DNA of 64,000 bases from Flavobacterium gillisiae (GCF_900107635.1 NZ_FNRD01000010.1:62001-126000); one strand, 5' to 3'; counted from the stretch's first letter, positions 50,621-60,089 are shown. Made by a program: numbers and translations. Notes: generated by a model from the letters alone, not told the origin.

Positions 50621-51904
50621 ATGAGCTCTAGCATAAAAATAGCAATTATCGGATTAGGTTATGTAGGTTTGCCTTTGGCGCGTTTATTTGCAACGAAGTA
50701 TCCTGTTGTCGGATTTGATATAAATCAAAGTAGAATTGACGGGTTACGTTCAGGTACAGATAGTACTTTAGAGGTGTCTGAAGCTGTATTGAAGCAAGTT
50801 TTAGTTGCCAATCCTACGGATCTAAATGGGTTGTTCTGCTCTACAGACTTAGATGATATCAAGAATTGCAATTATTACATTGTCACCGTTCCTACTCCAG
50901 TCGATAAAAATAACCGTCCTGATTTAACTCCTTTGTATAAATCATCTGAAACAGTAGGGAAGGTCTTGAAAAAAGGTGATGTTGTCATTTATGAGTCTAC
51001 AGTGTATCCGGGTGTGACCGAAGAGGAGTGTGTGCCGGTATTGGAAAGAGTTTCAGGACTACGATTTAATATTGATTTTTTTGTGGGTTATTCTCCGGAG
51101 CGAATCAATCCCGGTGATAAAGAACATACCGTAGATAAAATTTTGAAAGTGACCGCTGGCTCCACAGCTGAAACAGGTCAAAAGGTGGATCAGTTATACC
51201 GATCTGTAATTACTGCCGGAACACATTTAGCACCCTCCATTAAAGTAGCCGAAGCAGCCAAAGTAATTGAAAATTCGCAGCGTGATATCAATATTGCATT
51301 TGTCAATGAATTGGCTAAAATCTTCAATATATTAAATATTGATACCCATGCGGTTTTAGAAGCAGCAGGAACCAAATGGAATTTTTTGCCTTTTAAACCA
51401 GGATTGGTTGGAGGACATTGCATCGGAGTTGATCCTTATTATTTGGCTCAAAAAGCGCAGGAAATGGGGTATCATCCTGAAATCATTTTGGCAGGAAGAC
51501 GATTGAATGATAGTATGGGGGAGTATGTAGCGGCGCAAATCGTGAAACTAATGATTAAGAAAGGGATTTCGGTTAATGGCGCTACGCTTTTAATGTTAGG
51601 AATTACTTTTAAAGAAAACTGTCCTGATGTGCGTAATACAAAAATTGTAGATGTAATTGCTGCTTTGACGGACTACGGAATTACTGTTACGATATATGAT
51701 CCTTTGGCTAATCCGGCGGAGGTAAATCACGAGTATAAATTAAAAACTACTGCGGTAGTACCAAATCAAAAATTTGATGCCGTAGTTCTTGGTGTTGCGC
51801 ATACCGAATTTCTGGACTTGGATTTTTCACATTTACAAAACACAAAAAGCGTCTTGTATGATGTGAAAGGTGTTTTAGGAGATGTTGTGGATGGAAGGTT
51901 GTAG
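50621..51904 (+). CDS. tviB: UDP-N-acetyl-hexosamine 6-dehydrogenase, TviB/WbpO type
   Basis: 427 residues. The NAD loop GLGYVG is at 11-16, PTPVDKNNRPDLTPL at about 91-105, YESTVYPGVTEEECVPVLER at 124-143, and catalytic Cys267 in GLVGGHCIGVDPYYL. Segments such as SPERINPGDKEH, AEAAKVIENSQRDINIA and FKENCPDVRNTKIVDV match TviB/WbpO, which make UDP-GlcNAcA or UDP-GalNAcA. With the TviC-like epimerase this supplies an acidic amino sugar for the surface polymer. The tandem repeat array starts within 10 bases of its stop codon. Confidence 0.87.
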   Translation: MSSSIKIAIIGLGYVGLPLARLFATKYPVVGFDINQSRIDGLRSGTDSTLEVSEAVLKQVLVANPTDLNGLFCSTDLDDIKNCNYYIVTVPTPVDKNNRPDLTPLYKSSETVGKVLKKGDVVIYESTVYPGVTEEECVPVLERVSGLRFNIDFFVGYSPERINPGDKEHTVDKILKVTAGSTAETGQKVDQLYRSVITAGTHLAPSIKVAEAAKVIENSQRDINIAFVNELAKIFNILNIDTHAVLEAAGTKWNFLPFKPGLVGGHCIGVDPYYLAQKAQEMGYHPEIILAGRRLNDSMGEYVAAQIVKLMIKKGISVNGATLLMLGITFKENCPDVRNTKIVDVIAALTDYGITVTIYDPLANPAEVNHEYKLKTTAVVPNQKFDAVVLGVAHTEFLDLDFSHLQNTKSVLYDVKGVLGDVVDGRL

Positions 51905-51911
51905 AAATTCC

Positions 51912-53530
51912 TCACCCCGGCCCTCTCCGAAGGAGAGGGAGACTGTGTGTGAAGTATTTCTTTGTAAAAAGCATAAAATTAAAATAGGGTGACTTGTAAA
52001 TTACAAGGTATTATTTTAGTCCCACTAGCTATCGGGACTTTCCCCAAGGAGAGGGAGGCTGTGTGTGAAGTATTTCTTTGTAAAAAGCATAAAATTAAAA
52101 TAGGGTGACTTGTAAATTACAAGGTATTATTTTAGTCCCACTAGCTATCGGGACTTTTCCGAAGGAGAGGGAGGCTGTGTGTGAAGTATTTCTTTGTAAA
52201 AAGCATAAAATTAAAATAGGATGACTTGTAAATTACAAGGTATTATTTCAGTCCCACTAGCTATCGGGACTTTCCCCAAGGAGAGGGAGACTGTGTGTAA
52301 AGCATTTCTTTGTAAAAAGCATAAAATTAAAATAGGATGACTTGTAAATTACAAGGTATTATTTCAGTCCCACTAGCTATAGGGACTTTTCCGAAGGAGA
52401 GGGAGGCTGTGTGTGAAGTATTTCTTTGTAAAAAGAATGAAATTAAAATAGGAAGACTTTAAATTATAGGGTAATATTTCAGCCCCACTAGCTATAGGGA
52501 CTTTCCCCAAGGAGAGGAAGACTGCGTGTAAAGCATTTCTTGGTAAAGGGATAAATATAAAATAGGATGACTTTAAATTACAAGGTAATATTTTAGTCCC
52601 ACTAGCTATCGGGACTTTTCCCAAGGAGAGGGAGGCTGTGTGTGAAGTATTTCTTTGTAAAAAGCATAAAATTAAAATAGGATGACTTGTAAATTACAAG
52701 GTAATATTTTAGTCCCACTAGCTATCGGGACTTTTCCCAAGGAGAGAGAGGCTGTGTGTGAAGTATTTCTTTGTAAAAAGCATAAAATTAAAATAGGATG
52801 ACTTGTAAATTACAAGGTATTATTTCAGTCCCACTAGCTATCGGGATTTTCCCCAAGGAGAGGGAGGCTGTGTGTGAAGTATTTCTTTGTAAAAAGAATG
52901 AAATTAAAATAGGATGACTTTAAATTACAGGGTAATATTTCAGCCCCACTAGCTATAGGGACTTTCCCCAAGGAGAGGAAGACTGCGTGTAAAGCATTTC
53001 TTGGTAAAGGGATAAATATAAAATAGGATGACTTTAAATTATAAGGTAATATTTTAGTCCCACTAGCTATCGGGACTTTTCCCAAGGAGAGGGAGACTGT
53101 GTGTAAAGCATTTCTTTGTAAAAAGCATAAAATTAAAATAGGATGACTTGTAAATTACAAGGTATTATTCCAGTCCCACTAGCTATCGGGACTTTTCCCA
53201 AGGAGAGGGAGGCTGTGTGTGAAGTATTTCTTTGTAAAAAGCATAAAATTAAAATAGGATGACTTGTAAATTACAAGGTATTATTTCAGTCCCACTAGCT
53301 ATCGGGACTTTTCCCAAGGAGAGGGAGGCTGTGTGTAAAGCATTTCTTTGTAAAAAGAATAAAATTAAAATAGGATGACTTTAAATTATAAGGTAATATT
53401 TTAGTCCCACTAGCTATCGGGACTTTTCCCAAGGAGAGGGAGGCTGTGTGTGAAGTATTTCTTTGTAAAGGGATAAATATAAAAATGGGGCTTTTTAAAT
53501 TACTAAGTATTAACCCAGAATGCTTTCGGG
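51912..53530. repeat. Satellite-like tandem array, 14 copies of a ~115 bp unit
   Basis: Using the GTGTGTGAAG-like marker, copies start at 51945, 52061, 52177, 52293, 52409, 52524, 52638, 52754, 52870, 52985, 53099, 53215, 53331 and 53446. Spacings are 114 to 116 bases. Each unit has an AGTCCC/GGGACT hairpin around ACTAGCTATC, an AAGGAGAGGGAGGCTGTG stretch, AT-rich filler and a near-palindrome CTTGTAAATTACAAG (in some copies CTTTAAATTA). The first unit instead carries the CCCTCTCC/GGAGAGGG hairpin. Units differ by only a few bases, so the expansion is recent. Apparent open frames in it are by-products of the periodicity. Confidence 0.95.
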
Positions 53531-53589
53531 CTAAAATTTAAGTTCGTTTGGTGCTCGATATAATTGGTTAATATAAAATAGACAAACAA

Positions 53590-54001
53590 GTGAAAGTAGG
53601 AATAACCTTTAGTGAGTTCTATTTGCTTCATGCGGGTCCTATTATAATGTTAGAAGAAGCCAAAAGGCAATGTGATTATTTAGTATCTACTGTGTAAACA
53701 GATTGGACAATTGATCGTCCAAAAAAGGACAGGCCTACACAATCTGCCGTTGGTCGTTATATGCAGTTAAAGGGATGTAGATAGGTAGATGAAATTGTTC
53801 CTTATGCAACTTAACAAGATTTAGAGGGCATTTTGCGCTCTTTTAAAATAGATGTACGTATTATAGGTAAAATATATAGAGGCTGATTGTACTGGTCGCG
53901 GTCATTGTGAGGAGAAAGGAACTATACTTTATTTCAATGTGCGGGACCATCGTTTTTTAGGTAGTAGTCTCCGTAAAGAAGGAGCTGAGAAAGAATTGTA
54001 G
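53590..54001 (+). pseudogene. Decayed glycerol-3-phosphate cytidylyltransferase (TagD-like) gene
   Basis: Read from the GTG at 53590, the sequence gives VKVGITFSEFYLLHAGP, MLEEAKRQCDYLV, TIDRPKKDRPTQSAVGRYMQ, VDEIVPYAT, QDLEGILRSFKIDVRIIG. After a frame change near 53880, it continues CEEKGTILYFNVRDHRF and SSLRKEGAEKEL, ending at the TAG at 53999-54001. This is the pattern of CTP:glycerol-3-phosphate cytidylyltransferases. It is inactive: in-frame stops lie at 53695, 53782 and 53812, there is a frameshift, and the catalytic HxGH has become HAGP. Intact enzymes make CDP-glycerol for glycerol-phosphate side groups or teichoic-like polymers. Confidence 0.85.
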
Positions 54002-54044
54002 AATAATAATAATATAGATGTTTAAATCCCCTAAAAATTACTTT

Positions 54045-55049
54045 ATGGAAAACAATTCAATTACACATGTCATTCTTACCGGTGGGGTAGGAAGTAGATT
54101 ATGGCCTTTATCACGTAAAAGTAGACCTAAACAGTATCTTGATATTTTTGACGGAAAATCATTATTTGAAATGACCGTGGATCGTAATAAAGATATTGCA
54201 ACTAAAATAATGGTTGTAGGGAATATTGATAATTGTCACTTAAGTAAGGCTATTTTGGCTAAAACTGCTACAGATTATGTTGACATCATCGAGTCTACAC
54301 CCAGGAATACGGCAGCAGCTATAGCCTTTGCAGCCTTTGCCTCTGATGATGATGCAATTTTAATTGTTACTCCTTCTGATCATATTATTGGCAATATGGA
54401 AAGCTATGAGCGAGCCATGGGAGAAGCGATTGATAAGGCTTCTAAGGGTTGTATAGTGACTTTTGGAATCATTCCTACAAAACCAGAAATCGGGTATGGG
54501 TACATAGAGAGAAATGGGGATGATGTTGTTTCTTTTCGAGAAAAACCAAATCAAGTAACCGCTGCCGACTTTATTGCAAAAGGGAATTTTTTATGGAATA
54601 GTGGTATGTTTTGTTTTAAAGCATCCGTATTTTTAGAAGAATTGAAATTATATGCGCCAAAAGTATATGAGAAATCCAAAATAGCGTGGGAGAAAAGTGT
54701 GGCAGGCGTAATTGATTTTGAGGCTTCGATGCAAATCCCTTCCATTAGTGTTGATTATGCTGTAATGGAAAAAAGTAAAAAAATAAAAGTTGTTTCTTCT
54801 GAGTTTATCTGGTCAGATTTGGGTTCTTTTGAATCGGTGTATGAATATTTAGTTTCTATTGGGCATCCAGTAGACAAGCATAGAAATATGGTTATTGGTA
54901 CGGAAAAATACACGGCATTTATTGGTATGAAAGACACTATTTTTATTTATACTGATTCAGCACATTTAATTCTCCAAAAGGAATTTTCTCAGGATGTAAA
55001 GAGTCTGTATGGAACTTTAGAAAGAGAAAATCCAGGGTTGTTAGAATAA
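54045..55049 (+). CDS. manC: Mannose-1-phosphate guanylyltransferase
   Basis: 334 residues from the ATG at 54045 (MENNSITHVILTGGVGSRLW). An ATG at 54018 would add nine residues and cannot be excluded. It makes GDP-mannose from mannose 1-phosphate and GTP. The pyrophosphorylase loop GGVGSRLWPLSRKSRPKQY, the sugar-site FGIIPTKPEIGYGYIE and the metal region ESTPRNTAAAI are visible. It lacks the ~120-residue phosphomannose-isomerase domain of bifunctional enzymes, so it is the short form. It lies between the two repeat blocks. Confidence 0.9.
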   Translation: MENNSITHVILTGGVGSRLWPLSRKSRPKQYLDIFDGKSLFEMTVDRNKDIATKIMVVGNIDNCHLSKAILAKTATDYVDIIESTPRNTAAAIAFAAFASDDDAILIVTPSDHIIGNMESYERAMGEAIDKASKGCIVTFGIIPTKPEIGYGYIERNGDDVVSFREKPNQVTAADFIAKGNFLWNSGMFCFKASVFLEELKLYAPKVYEKSKIAWEKSVAGVIDFEASMQIPSISVDYAVMEKSKKIKVVSSEFIWSDLGSFESVYEYLVSIGHPVDKHRNMVIGTEKYTAFIGMKDTIFIYTDSAHLILQKEFSQDVKSLYGTLERENPGLLE

Positions 55050-56345
55050 GAAATAATTTGTTTTGCCCTCTAGCAGAGTCAAAGCTAAAGGGGAAATAAC
55101 GTTGAATATTTTAAAAATAATATGTTTTTCCCCTACCCTAAAGGGAGCCAAATGATTTCTAAAAGGGAACATCTCGGTGTATTTGAAGTTTTTCATTTCA
55201 CCCTTTAGGGAGGGGGAAAAATGAAAAACGGTGTTGTTGCCCTATTTCTAACTGTATGAAATATTTTAAAAATAATTCGTTTTGCCCCGACCCTAAAGGG
55301 AGCCAAATTATTTTTAAACGAGAACATCTTGTTGATTGGAAAGTTTTTCATTTCACCCTTTAGGGCGGGGGAAAAATGAAAAACGGTGTGTGGAGAGAAT
55401 ACGACTAAAGAGAATTTAGAAATCATTTGTTTTTCCCCGACCCTAAAGGGAGCCAAATTATTTTTAAACGAGAACATCTCGGTGTATTTGAAGTTTTTCA
55501 TTTCAGCTGTCATTGCGAAGAATGAAGCAATCTGGCGGGGAAAAAATGAAAAACGGTGTGTGGAGAGAATACGACTAAAGAGAATTTAGAAATCATTTGT
55601 TTTTCCCCTACCCTAAAGGGAGCCAAATGATTTTTAAACGATAACCTTTCGGTGTATTTAAAGTTTTTCATTTCATCTGTCATTGCGAAGAATGAAGCAA
55701 TCTGGCGGGGAAAAAATGAAAAACGACGTGTGGAGAGGATACGACTAAAGTGAATTTAAAAATAATTTGTTTTGCCCCAACCTTAAAGGGAGCCAAATTA
55801 TTTTTAAAAAGAGAGCATCTCGCTGACTTCCAGGTTTTTTATTTTCCCCTGTGATTAGAAAGAATGAGGTACTAGTGCGGAAAAAAATAAAAAGCGAAAT
55901 TGAGGAGAGGACAAGCCTTGCTAGATTTTAAATAAAACGCTATAAACTGTTAAATAAACTATTTACCGGCATCACTAAATTAGGTGATTTTTATAGGGAT
56001 TAATTCTTGGCAAGTAGTTTTTAATTTACTGGTTAACAGTTGTTTGTTTTGGATTTTTTCTTGAGATAGTTTTTAAGTGTGACAATTAGTAAAACAAAAT
56101 TTAGAATTCAGTTTTTTAAAAGCTATATTTGCCGACTCAAATTCAGTATTGATTTTTAATTAATTTACTGGAATTGGAATAGTAAAGTTTAATAAGAATT
56201 AGTGAGCCAGAAATGGGAGTCACGAGGGCTAAGCCATTTATATACTATTACTTTTTCCTGTTTTTATAGGTTTATTCACTCTCCAAAATACTTTTTGATT
56301 ATTTGCAAATTAATTAATTCCCTTTTTGCATAAAAAATTCCAAAT
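55050..56345. other. Long non-coding region with a second repeat cluster
   Basis: About 1.3 kb without a credible gene. 55070-55900 is the repeat cluster described separately. The remaining ~430 bases are AT-rich and contain TATATTTG (56124-56131), a -7-like element without a clear -33 partner. From there the leader to the SLBB gene would be about 210 bases. Confidence 0.6.
55070..55900. repeat. Cluster of five diverged 150-170 bp repeats
   Basis: The marker AGGGAGCCAAAT occurs at 55142, 55297, 55447, 55617 and 55787, spacings of 155, 150, 170 and 170 bases. Each unit has CCCTAAAGGG and, further on, CCCTTTAGGG or a replacement, plus GTTTTTCATTT and AAATGAAAAAC arms, so it can fold into a long hairpin. 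In units three and four the second G+C block is replaced by TCATTGCGAAGAATGAAGCA, itself a known type of dispersed bacterial repeat. Apparent open frames here are artefacts of the repeat. Confidence 0.88.
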
Positions 56346-58760
56346 ATGAAAAAAACAGTTGCATTTCTATTTATATTATTTGTGCTTTTGCAATCCTCGA
56401 CTATAATAGCTCAGGACTTGTTAAGAAGTAATGATTTGAGCACGCTAAAAGTAGATAGCTTAAATGATAGTGATATTGCTAAAATACAAGCGCAGTTGCA
56501 AAGCAATAATATGACTATTGCCCAGGCAGAACCGATGGCATTAGCGAAAGGAATGCCTGCTTCTGAATTTGCTAAGTTAAAAGCGCGATTAGCGACGCCA
56601 GCAGCGAATACTAATACTTCCATTAACGGTAATACCATTGGAGGGGAGATTTCCAGAAAGCAGGAAGAAATTATCAATACTAAAAATAAAGATCATATAA
56701 ATCCTTTGATTTTTGGTTCGGAGCTGTTTGATAATGCAACGTTAAATTTCGAACCTAATTTGAAATTAGCGACTCCGGTAAATTATATATTGGGACCTGG
56801 TGACGAATTGCAAGTAAGTGTTTACGGAGTTCAGGAATTCAGCGGTAATATTCCGGTTTCTGTTGAGGGTAAAGTAAGTATTCAAAATGTAGGTCAGATT
56901 TCGGTTTCAGGGATGACAATAGAGGCCGCGACCCAAAAAATAAAAGGAGCAATATCAAGAGTATATAGTACAGTGCCTTCTGGGCAATCGCAAGTGAGTG
57001 TGAGTTTAAGTCGTATTAGAACTATTAAAATAACCCTAATTGGCAGCGCCCAACCAGGTAACTATTCTATCTCATCTTTAGCAACCGTATATAATGCGTT
57101 GTTCTTAGGTGGAGGTCCTGGAAAGAACGGGAGTTACAGAAATATTGAATTGTTAAGAGATAATAAATTATACAGAACCATTGATATCTATCATTTTTTA
57201 GTGAATGGAGATCAATCCGATAATGTAGGTTTAAAAGACAATGATGTTATCAGAATTCCCGCATACAGCCAAAGGGTTACTGTTGAAGGCGAAGTGAAGC
57301 GAACTGGGATATTCGAAATGAAAAAAGGAGAAACTTTTGCGGATTTATTGTCCTTTGCTTCAGGATTTAATGAGTTTGCTTATACGGCTTCCGTGAATGT
57401 CTTACAGAAAACAGCAAAGGAGTTTAAAGTTAGAGACATAAAAACTGCAGAATTCAATAGCTACAAGCCATTGTCTGGAGATGTATTCAGAGTGACGAAA
57501 ATTTTAAACCGTTTCGAAAATCGTATTAAAATTGAAGGTGCTGTTTTTAGACCAGATACCTATTCGTTTTATGAAGGAATGCGAATCTCGGATTTGATTT
57601 TAAAGGCAGACGGATTAAAAGAAGATGCTTATAGCAAAAGAGCAAGAATCATTCGAGTAAAATCAGATTTGACGACTGAAATTGTTAACGTAGATTTGGA
57701 CAGTGCTATGAGTGGAAATCTAGAAGCTGATATTGCATTGAATAAAGAAGATGTAGTAACGGTGTATTCTATTTTAGATTTTGTTGAAGAATACAAAGTA
57801 ACTATTGATGGCGAAATTAAAAGCCCTGGGGTTTACGATTATCATGAAGGTTTAACCTTAAATGATTTTTTAGTGCAAGCAGGTGGATTAACGGGTTCTG
57901 CTTCAAAAAGAGTGGAGATTGCTAGAATGATCGTATCGGAGCAAATTGATGATGCTAATCCTAATAAAGCGGAATTGTTTTCTATTGAAATTACGCCGAA
58001 TAACAACGAGCAGGCTAAAAATTTTGAATTACAGCCTTTCGATGTGGTGAATATTCGTAGAATGGCTGTTTACGAAAAACCAGAAATGGTTACTGTGAGC
58101 GGTGCCGTAAATTATGCTGGTAAATATGTTTTAGCGCACAAAACAGATAGAGTGTATGATATCATCCAAAGAGCGGGTGGTTTGACTTCAATAGCCAATA
58201 TAGAAGGAGTGAGAATTAAAAGACCAATACAAGCGAAACAAATAGAAGACCTTCAAAACGTGAACTTGAATTTGGGAAAAAACGACAGTATCCAGAAGTC
58301 ATTGGAGAAAAAATTAAAGGAAGAGGTCAAGTATGCGACCATTCCAGTTGACTGGAAATCGATTGTTAAAAATCAAAATAGTAGTACCAATGTGACTTTA
58401 TTCCCTGGAGATGAAATTGAAGTAGCTACCTTTAATGAAGGCGTGAAAGTTAGTGGAAATGTGTTGTTAACATCAGAGATTCCATATAACAGAGGAAAAT
58501 CATTTGGTTATTACTTAAATTCGGTAGGTGGAGTTGATCATAAAGGCTGGAAGAAAAAATCTTATATCATTTACCCTAATGGTAAGGCGGCTGTGACCAG
58601 TTCGTTTTTATTTTTTAGAAACTATCCAAAAGTTACGCCAGGATCTCAAATTATTGTGCCTGAGAAACCAGAAGTTAAGAAAATGAGCACGGGAGAATTT
58701 GTTAGTATAGCGGGAGTATTGGCGAGTTTGGCTGGAGTGATAATTGCGATATTGAGATAG
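56346..58760 (+). CDS. SLBB-domain polysaccharide export protein (large Wza-type)
   Basis: 804 residues. Signal peptide about 1-22 (VLLQSSTIIAQ). The polysaccharide export domain lies at about 144-220 (YILGPGDELQVSVYGVQE). Several SLBB domains follow, each introduced by a segment such as RVTVEGEVKRTGIFEMKKGE, RIKIEGAVFRPDTYSFYEG, KVTIDGEIKSPGVYDYHEG and MVTVSGAVNYAGKYVLAHK. The C-terminus has one hydrophobic segment (VSIAGVLASLAGVIIAIL). Unlike the 263-residue Wza at 43427 it has no lipobox. It is probably the outer-membrane export component of this part of the locus. Confidence 0.9.
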   Translation: MKKTVAFLFILFVLLQSSTIIAQDLLRSNDLSTLKVDSLNDSDIAKIQAQLQSNNMTIAQAEPMALAKGMPASEFAKLKARLATPAANTNTSINGNTIGGEISRKQEEIINTKNKDHINPLIFGSELFDNATLNFEPNLKLATPVNYILGPGDELQVSVYGVQEFSGNIPVSVEGKVSIQNVGQISVSGMTIEAATQKIKGAISRVYSTVPSGQSQVSVSLSRIRTIKITLIGSAQPGNYSISSLATVYNALFLGGGPGKNGSYRNIELLRDNKLYRTIDIYHFLVNGDQSDNVGLKDNDVIRIPAYSQRVTVEGEVKRTGIFEMKKGETFADLLSFASGFNEFAYTASVNVLQKTAKEFKVRDIKTAEFNSYKPLSGDVFRVTKILNRFENRIKIEGAVFRPDTYSFYEGMRISDLILKADGLKEDAYSKRARIIRVKSDLTTEIVNVDLDSAMSGNLEADIALNKEDVVTVYSILDFVEEYKVTIDGEIKSPGVYDYHEGLTLNDFLVQAGGLTGSASKRVEIARMIVSEQIDDANPNKAELFSIEITPNNNEQAKNFELQPFDVVNIRRMAVYEKPEMVTVSGAVNYAGKYVLAHKTDRVYDIIQRAGGLTSIANIEGVRIKRPIQAKQIEDLQNVNLNLGKNDSIQKSLEKKLKEEVKYATIPVDWKSIVKNQNSSTNVTLFPGDEIEVATFNEGVKVSGNVLLTSEIPYNRGKSFGYYLNSVGGVDHKGWKKKSYIIYPNGKAAVTSSFLFFRNYPKVTPGSQIIVPEKPEVKKMSTGEFVSIAGVLASLAGVIIAILR

Positions 58761-59012
58761 GAGTTTTCGGTTCTCAGTTTTCTGTTACGGGTTATTGGTT
58801 TTCGGGAAAGAGCGAACAGGACACCGAAAACTATACGGGAAAAACAGAAAACAACGATAGTCGATTACATCCAGTGTTGTATAAACAGATGAAAACAGAC
58901 CACAGAAAACCGACAGCCCAAAAATAAATAGAGTGAGTAGCATAGTTTGCCGCAGCAACAGACAACAGAAAACCGAAATCAGACAATGTAAAACGGATAA
59001 CAGAATAATAAT
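58761..59012. repeat. Short degenerate repeats between the SLBB and Wzz genes
   Basis: 252 bases with repeated ACAGAAAAC, ACCGAAAAC and ACAGACCAC-like motifs and their complement GGTTTTCTG-type versions near the start. No credible coding frame was found. The composition differs from ordinary AT-rich spacers and suggests degenerate dispersed repeats. Confidence 0.45.
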
Positions 59013-60086
59013 ATGAACGAAGAAATCCAAAACGACGAAATATCCTTAAAGGAATTGATAGAGAAAGGAAAGGAGTGGTGTTCGTACTTGCTTTCTCAAT
59101 GGAAGATTATTGTTCTAGCGGGAATCATTGGTACAGCTATTGGTTTAACTTATTCGTATATTAAAAAGCCAGTATATACTGCAAGTTTATCCTTTGCGCT
59201 GGAAGATGAAAAAAGTGGTGGATTAGGTGGTGCTTTAGGTTTGGCGAGTTCTTTCGGTTTAGATTTAGGCGAAAGTGGAGGTAGTGTTTTTACAGGATCT
59301 AATTTGGCTGAACTATTTAAATCTCGATTGATGGTTGAGAAGACATTGTTGAGTTCTGTATTAATTAATGGTAGGTCAATATCCATTGCTGAAATGTATA
59401 TTATTAATAATCGATGGAGAGAACAGTGGGCAAAAAATCCTAGATTTGATACTATTAAGTTTTTGTCAGGAAAACCACGACAGGAATTCTCAAGAGATAA
59501 GGATAGTATATTAGGTGTTATTTATGATAATTTATCTGTAAACTCTCTTTCAGTTGGCCAGAGAGACAAAAAAATAGCTATTATAAGTGTAGACGTGGTT
59601 TCAGCACATGAACTGTTTTCTAAATTTTTTTGTGAGGGTTTAGTTAAGCAAGTGTCTGATTATTATGTCTCTACAAAAAGTCAGAAATCACGTGAAAATA
59701 TGCTTATTTTGGAACGACAAACAGATTCTATTCGTAAAGAATTGAATAGTTCTATTACAGGTGTTGCAGTGGCAAATGACAATACTTTTAATTTAAACCC
59801 TGCTTTGAATGTGCGCCGTGCTCCATCTGCTAGAAAGCAAGTCGATGTACAAGCTAATACAGCTATTTTAACTGAATTAGTTAAACAAAGTGAATTAGCT
59901 AAAGTTACTTTACGTAAGGAGACACCATTAATTCAGATAATAGACAAACCAATATTACCATTAAAGAAGGAGAAGTTTGGTAAGATTAAAGGAATGGTAA
60001 TAGGTGGAGGAGTTACTGTCTTATTAATCATTCTCGGCTTAGTTATCATAAGGGCATTTAAAAATATATTAAATAAAAAATCATAA
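59013..60086 (+). CDS. Wzz-like chain-length determinant protein
   Basis: 357 residues with the Wzz topology: a short cytosolic N-terminus, a first membrane helix at about 32-53 (WKIIVLAGIIGTAIGLTYSY), a long periplasmic region with coiled-coil character, and a second helix near 328-350 (IGGGVTVLLIILGLVII). The short C-terminal tail carries no ATP-binding motif, so it is a Wzz without kinase. It begins about 250 bases after the SLBB gene and ends four bases before the 4,6-dehydratase gene, so it groups with that operon. Confidence 0.88.
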   Translation: MNEEIQNDEISLKELIEKGKEWCSYLLSQWKIIVLAGIIGTAIGLTYSYIKKPVYTASLSFALEDEKSGGLGGALGLASSFGLDLGESGGSVFTGSNLAELFKSRLMVEKTLLSSVLINGRSISIAEMYIINNRWREQWAKNPRFDTIKFLSGKPRQEFSRDKDSILGVIYDNLSVNSLSVGQRDKKIAIISVDVVSAHELFSKFFCEGLVKQVSDYYVSTKSQKSRENMLILERQTDSIRKELNSSITGVAVANDNTFNLNPALNVRRAPSARKQVDVQANTAILTELVKQSELAKVTLRKETPLIQIIDKPILPLKKEKFGKIKGMVIGGGVTVLLIILGLVIIRAFKNILNKKS

Positions 60087-60089
60087 AAA

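Noticed and set aside
52373..53085. Two near-identical open frames of about 83 codons on the minus strand (52373-52624 and 52834-53085)
   Set aside because: They lie wholly in the tandem array, 461 bases apart, and arise because the repeat unit happens to be open in that frame. No known domain or credible start context.
51912..53530. Possible CRISPR array
   Set aside because: Units are 114-116 bases, directly joined and nearly the same throughout. There are no unique spacers and no cas genes in the window.
55205..55589. Open frames on both strands in the second repeat cluster
   Set aside because: They follow the repeat units and their hairpin arms; sequence is low complexity and has no protein family features.
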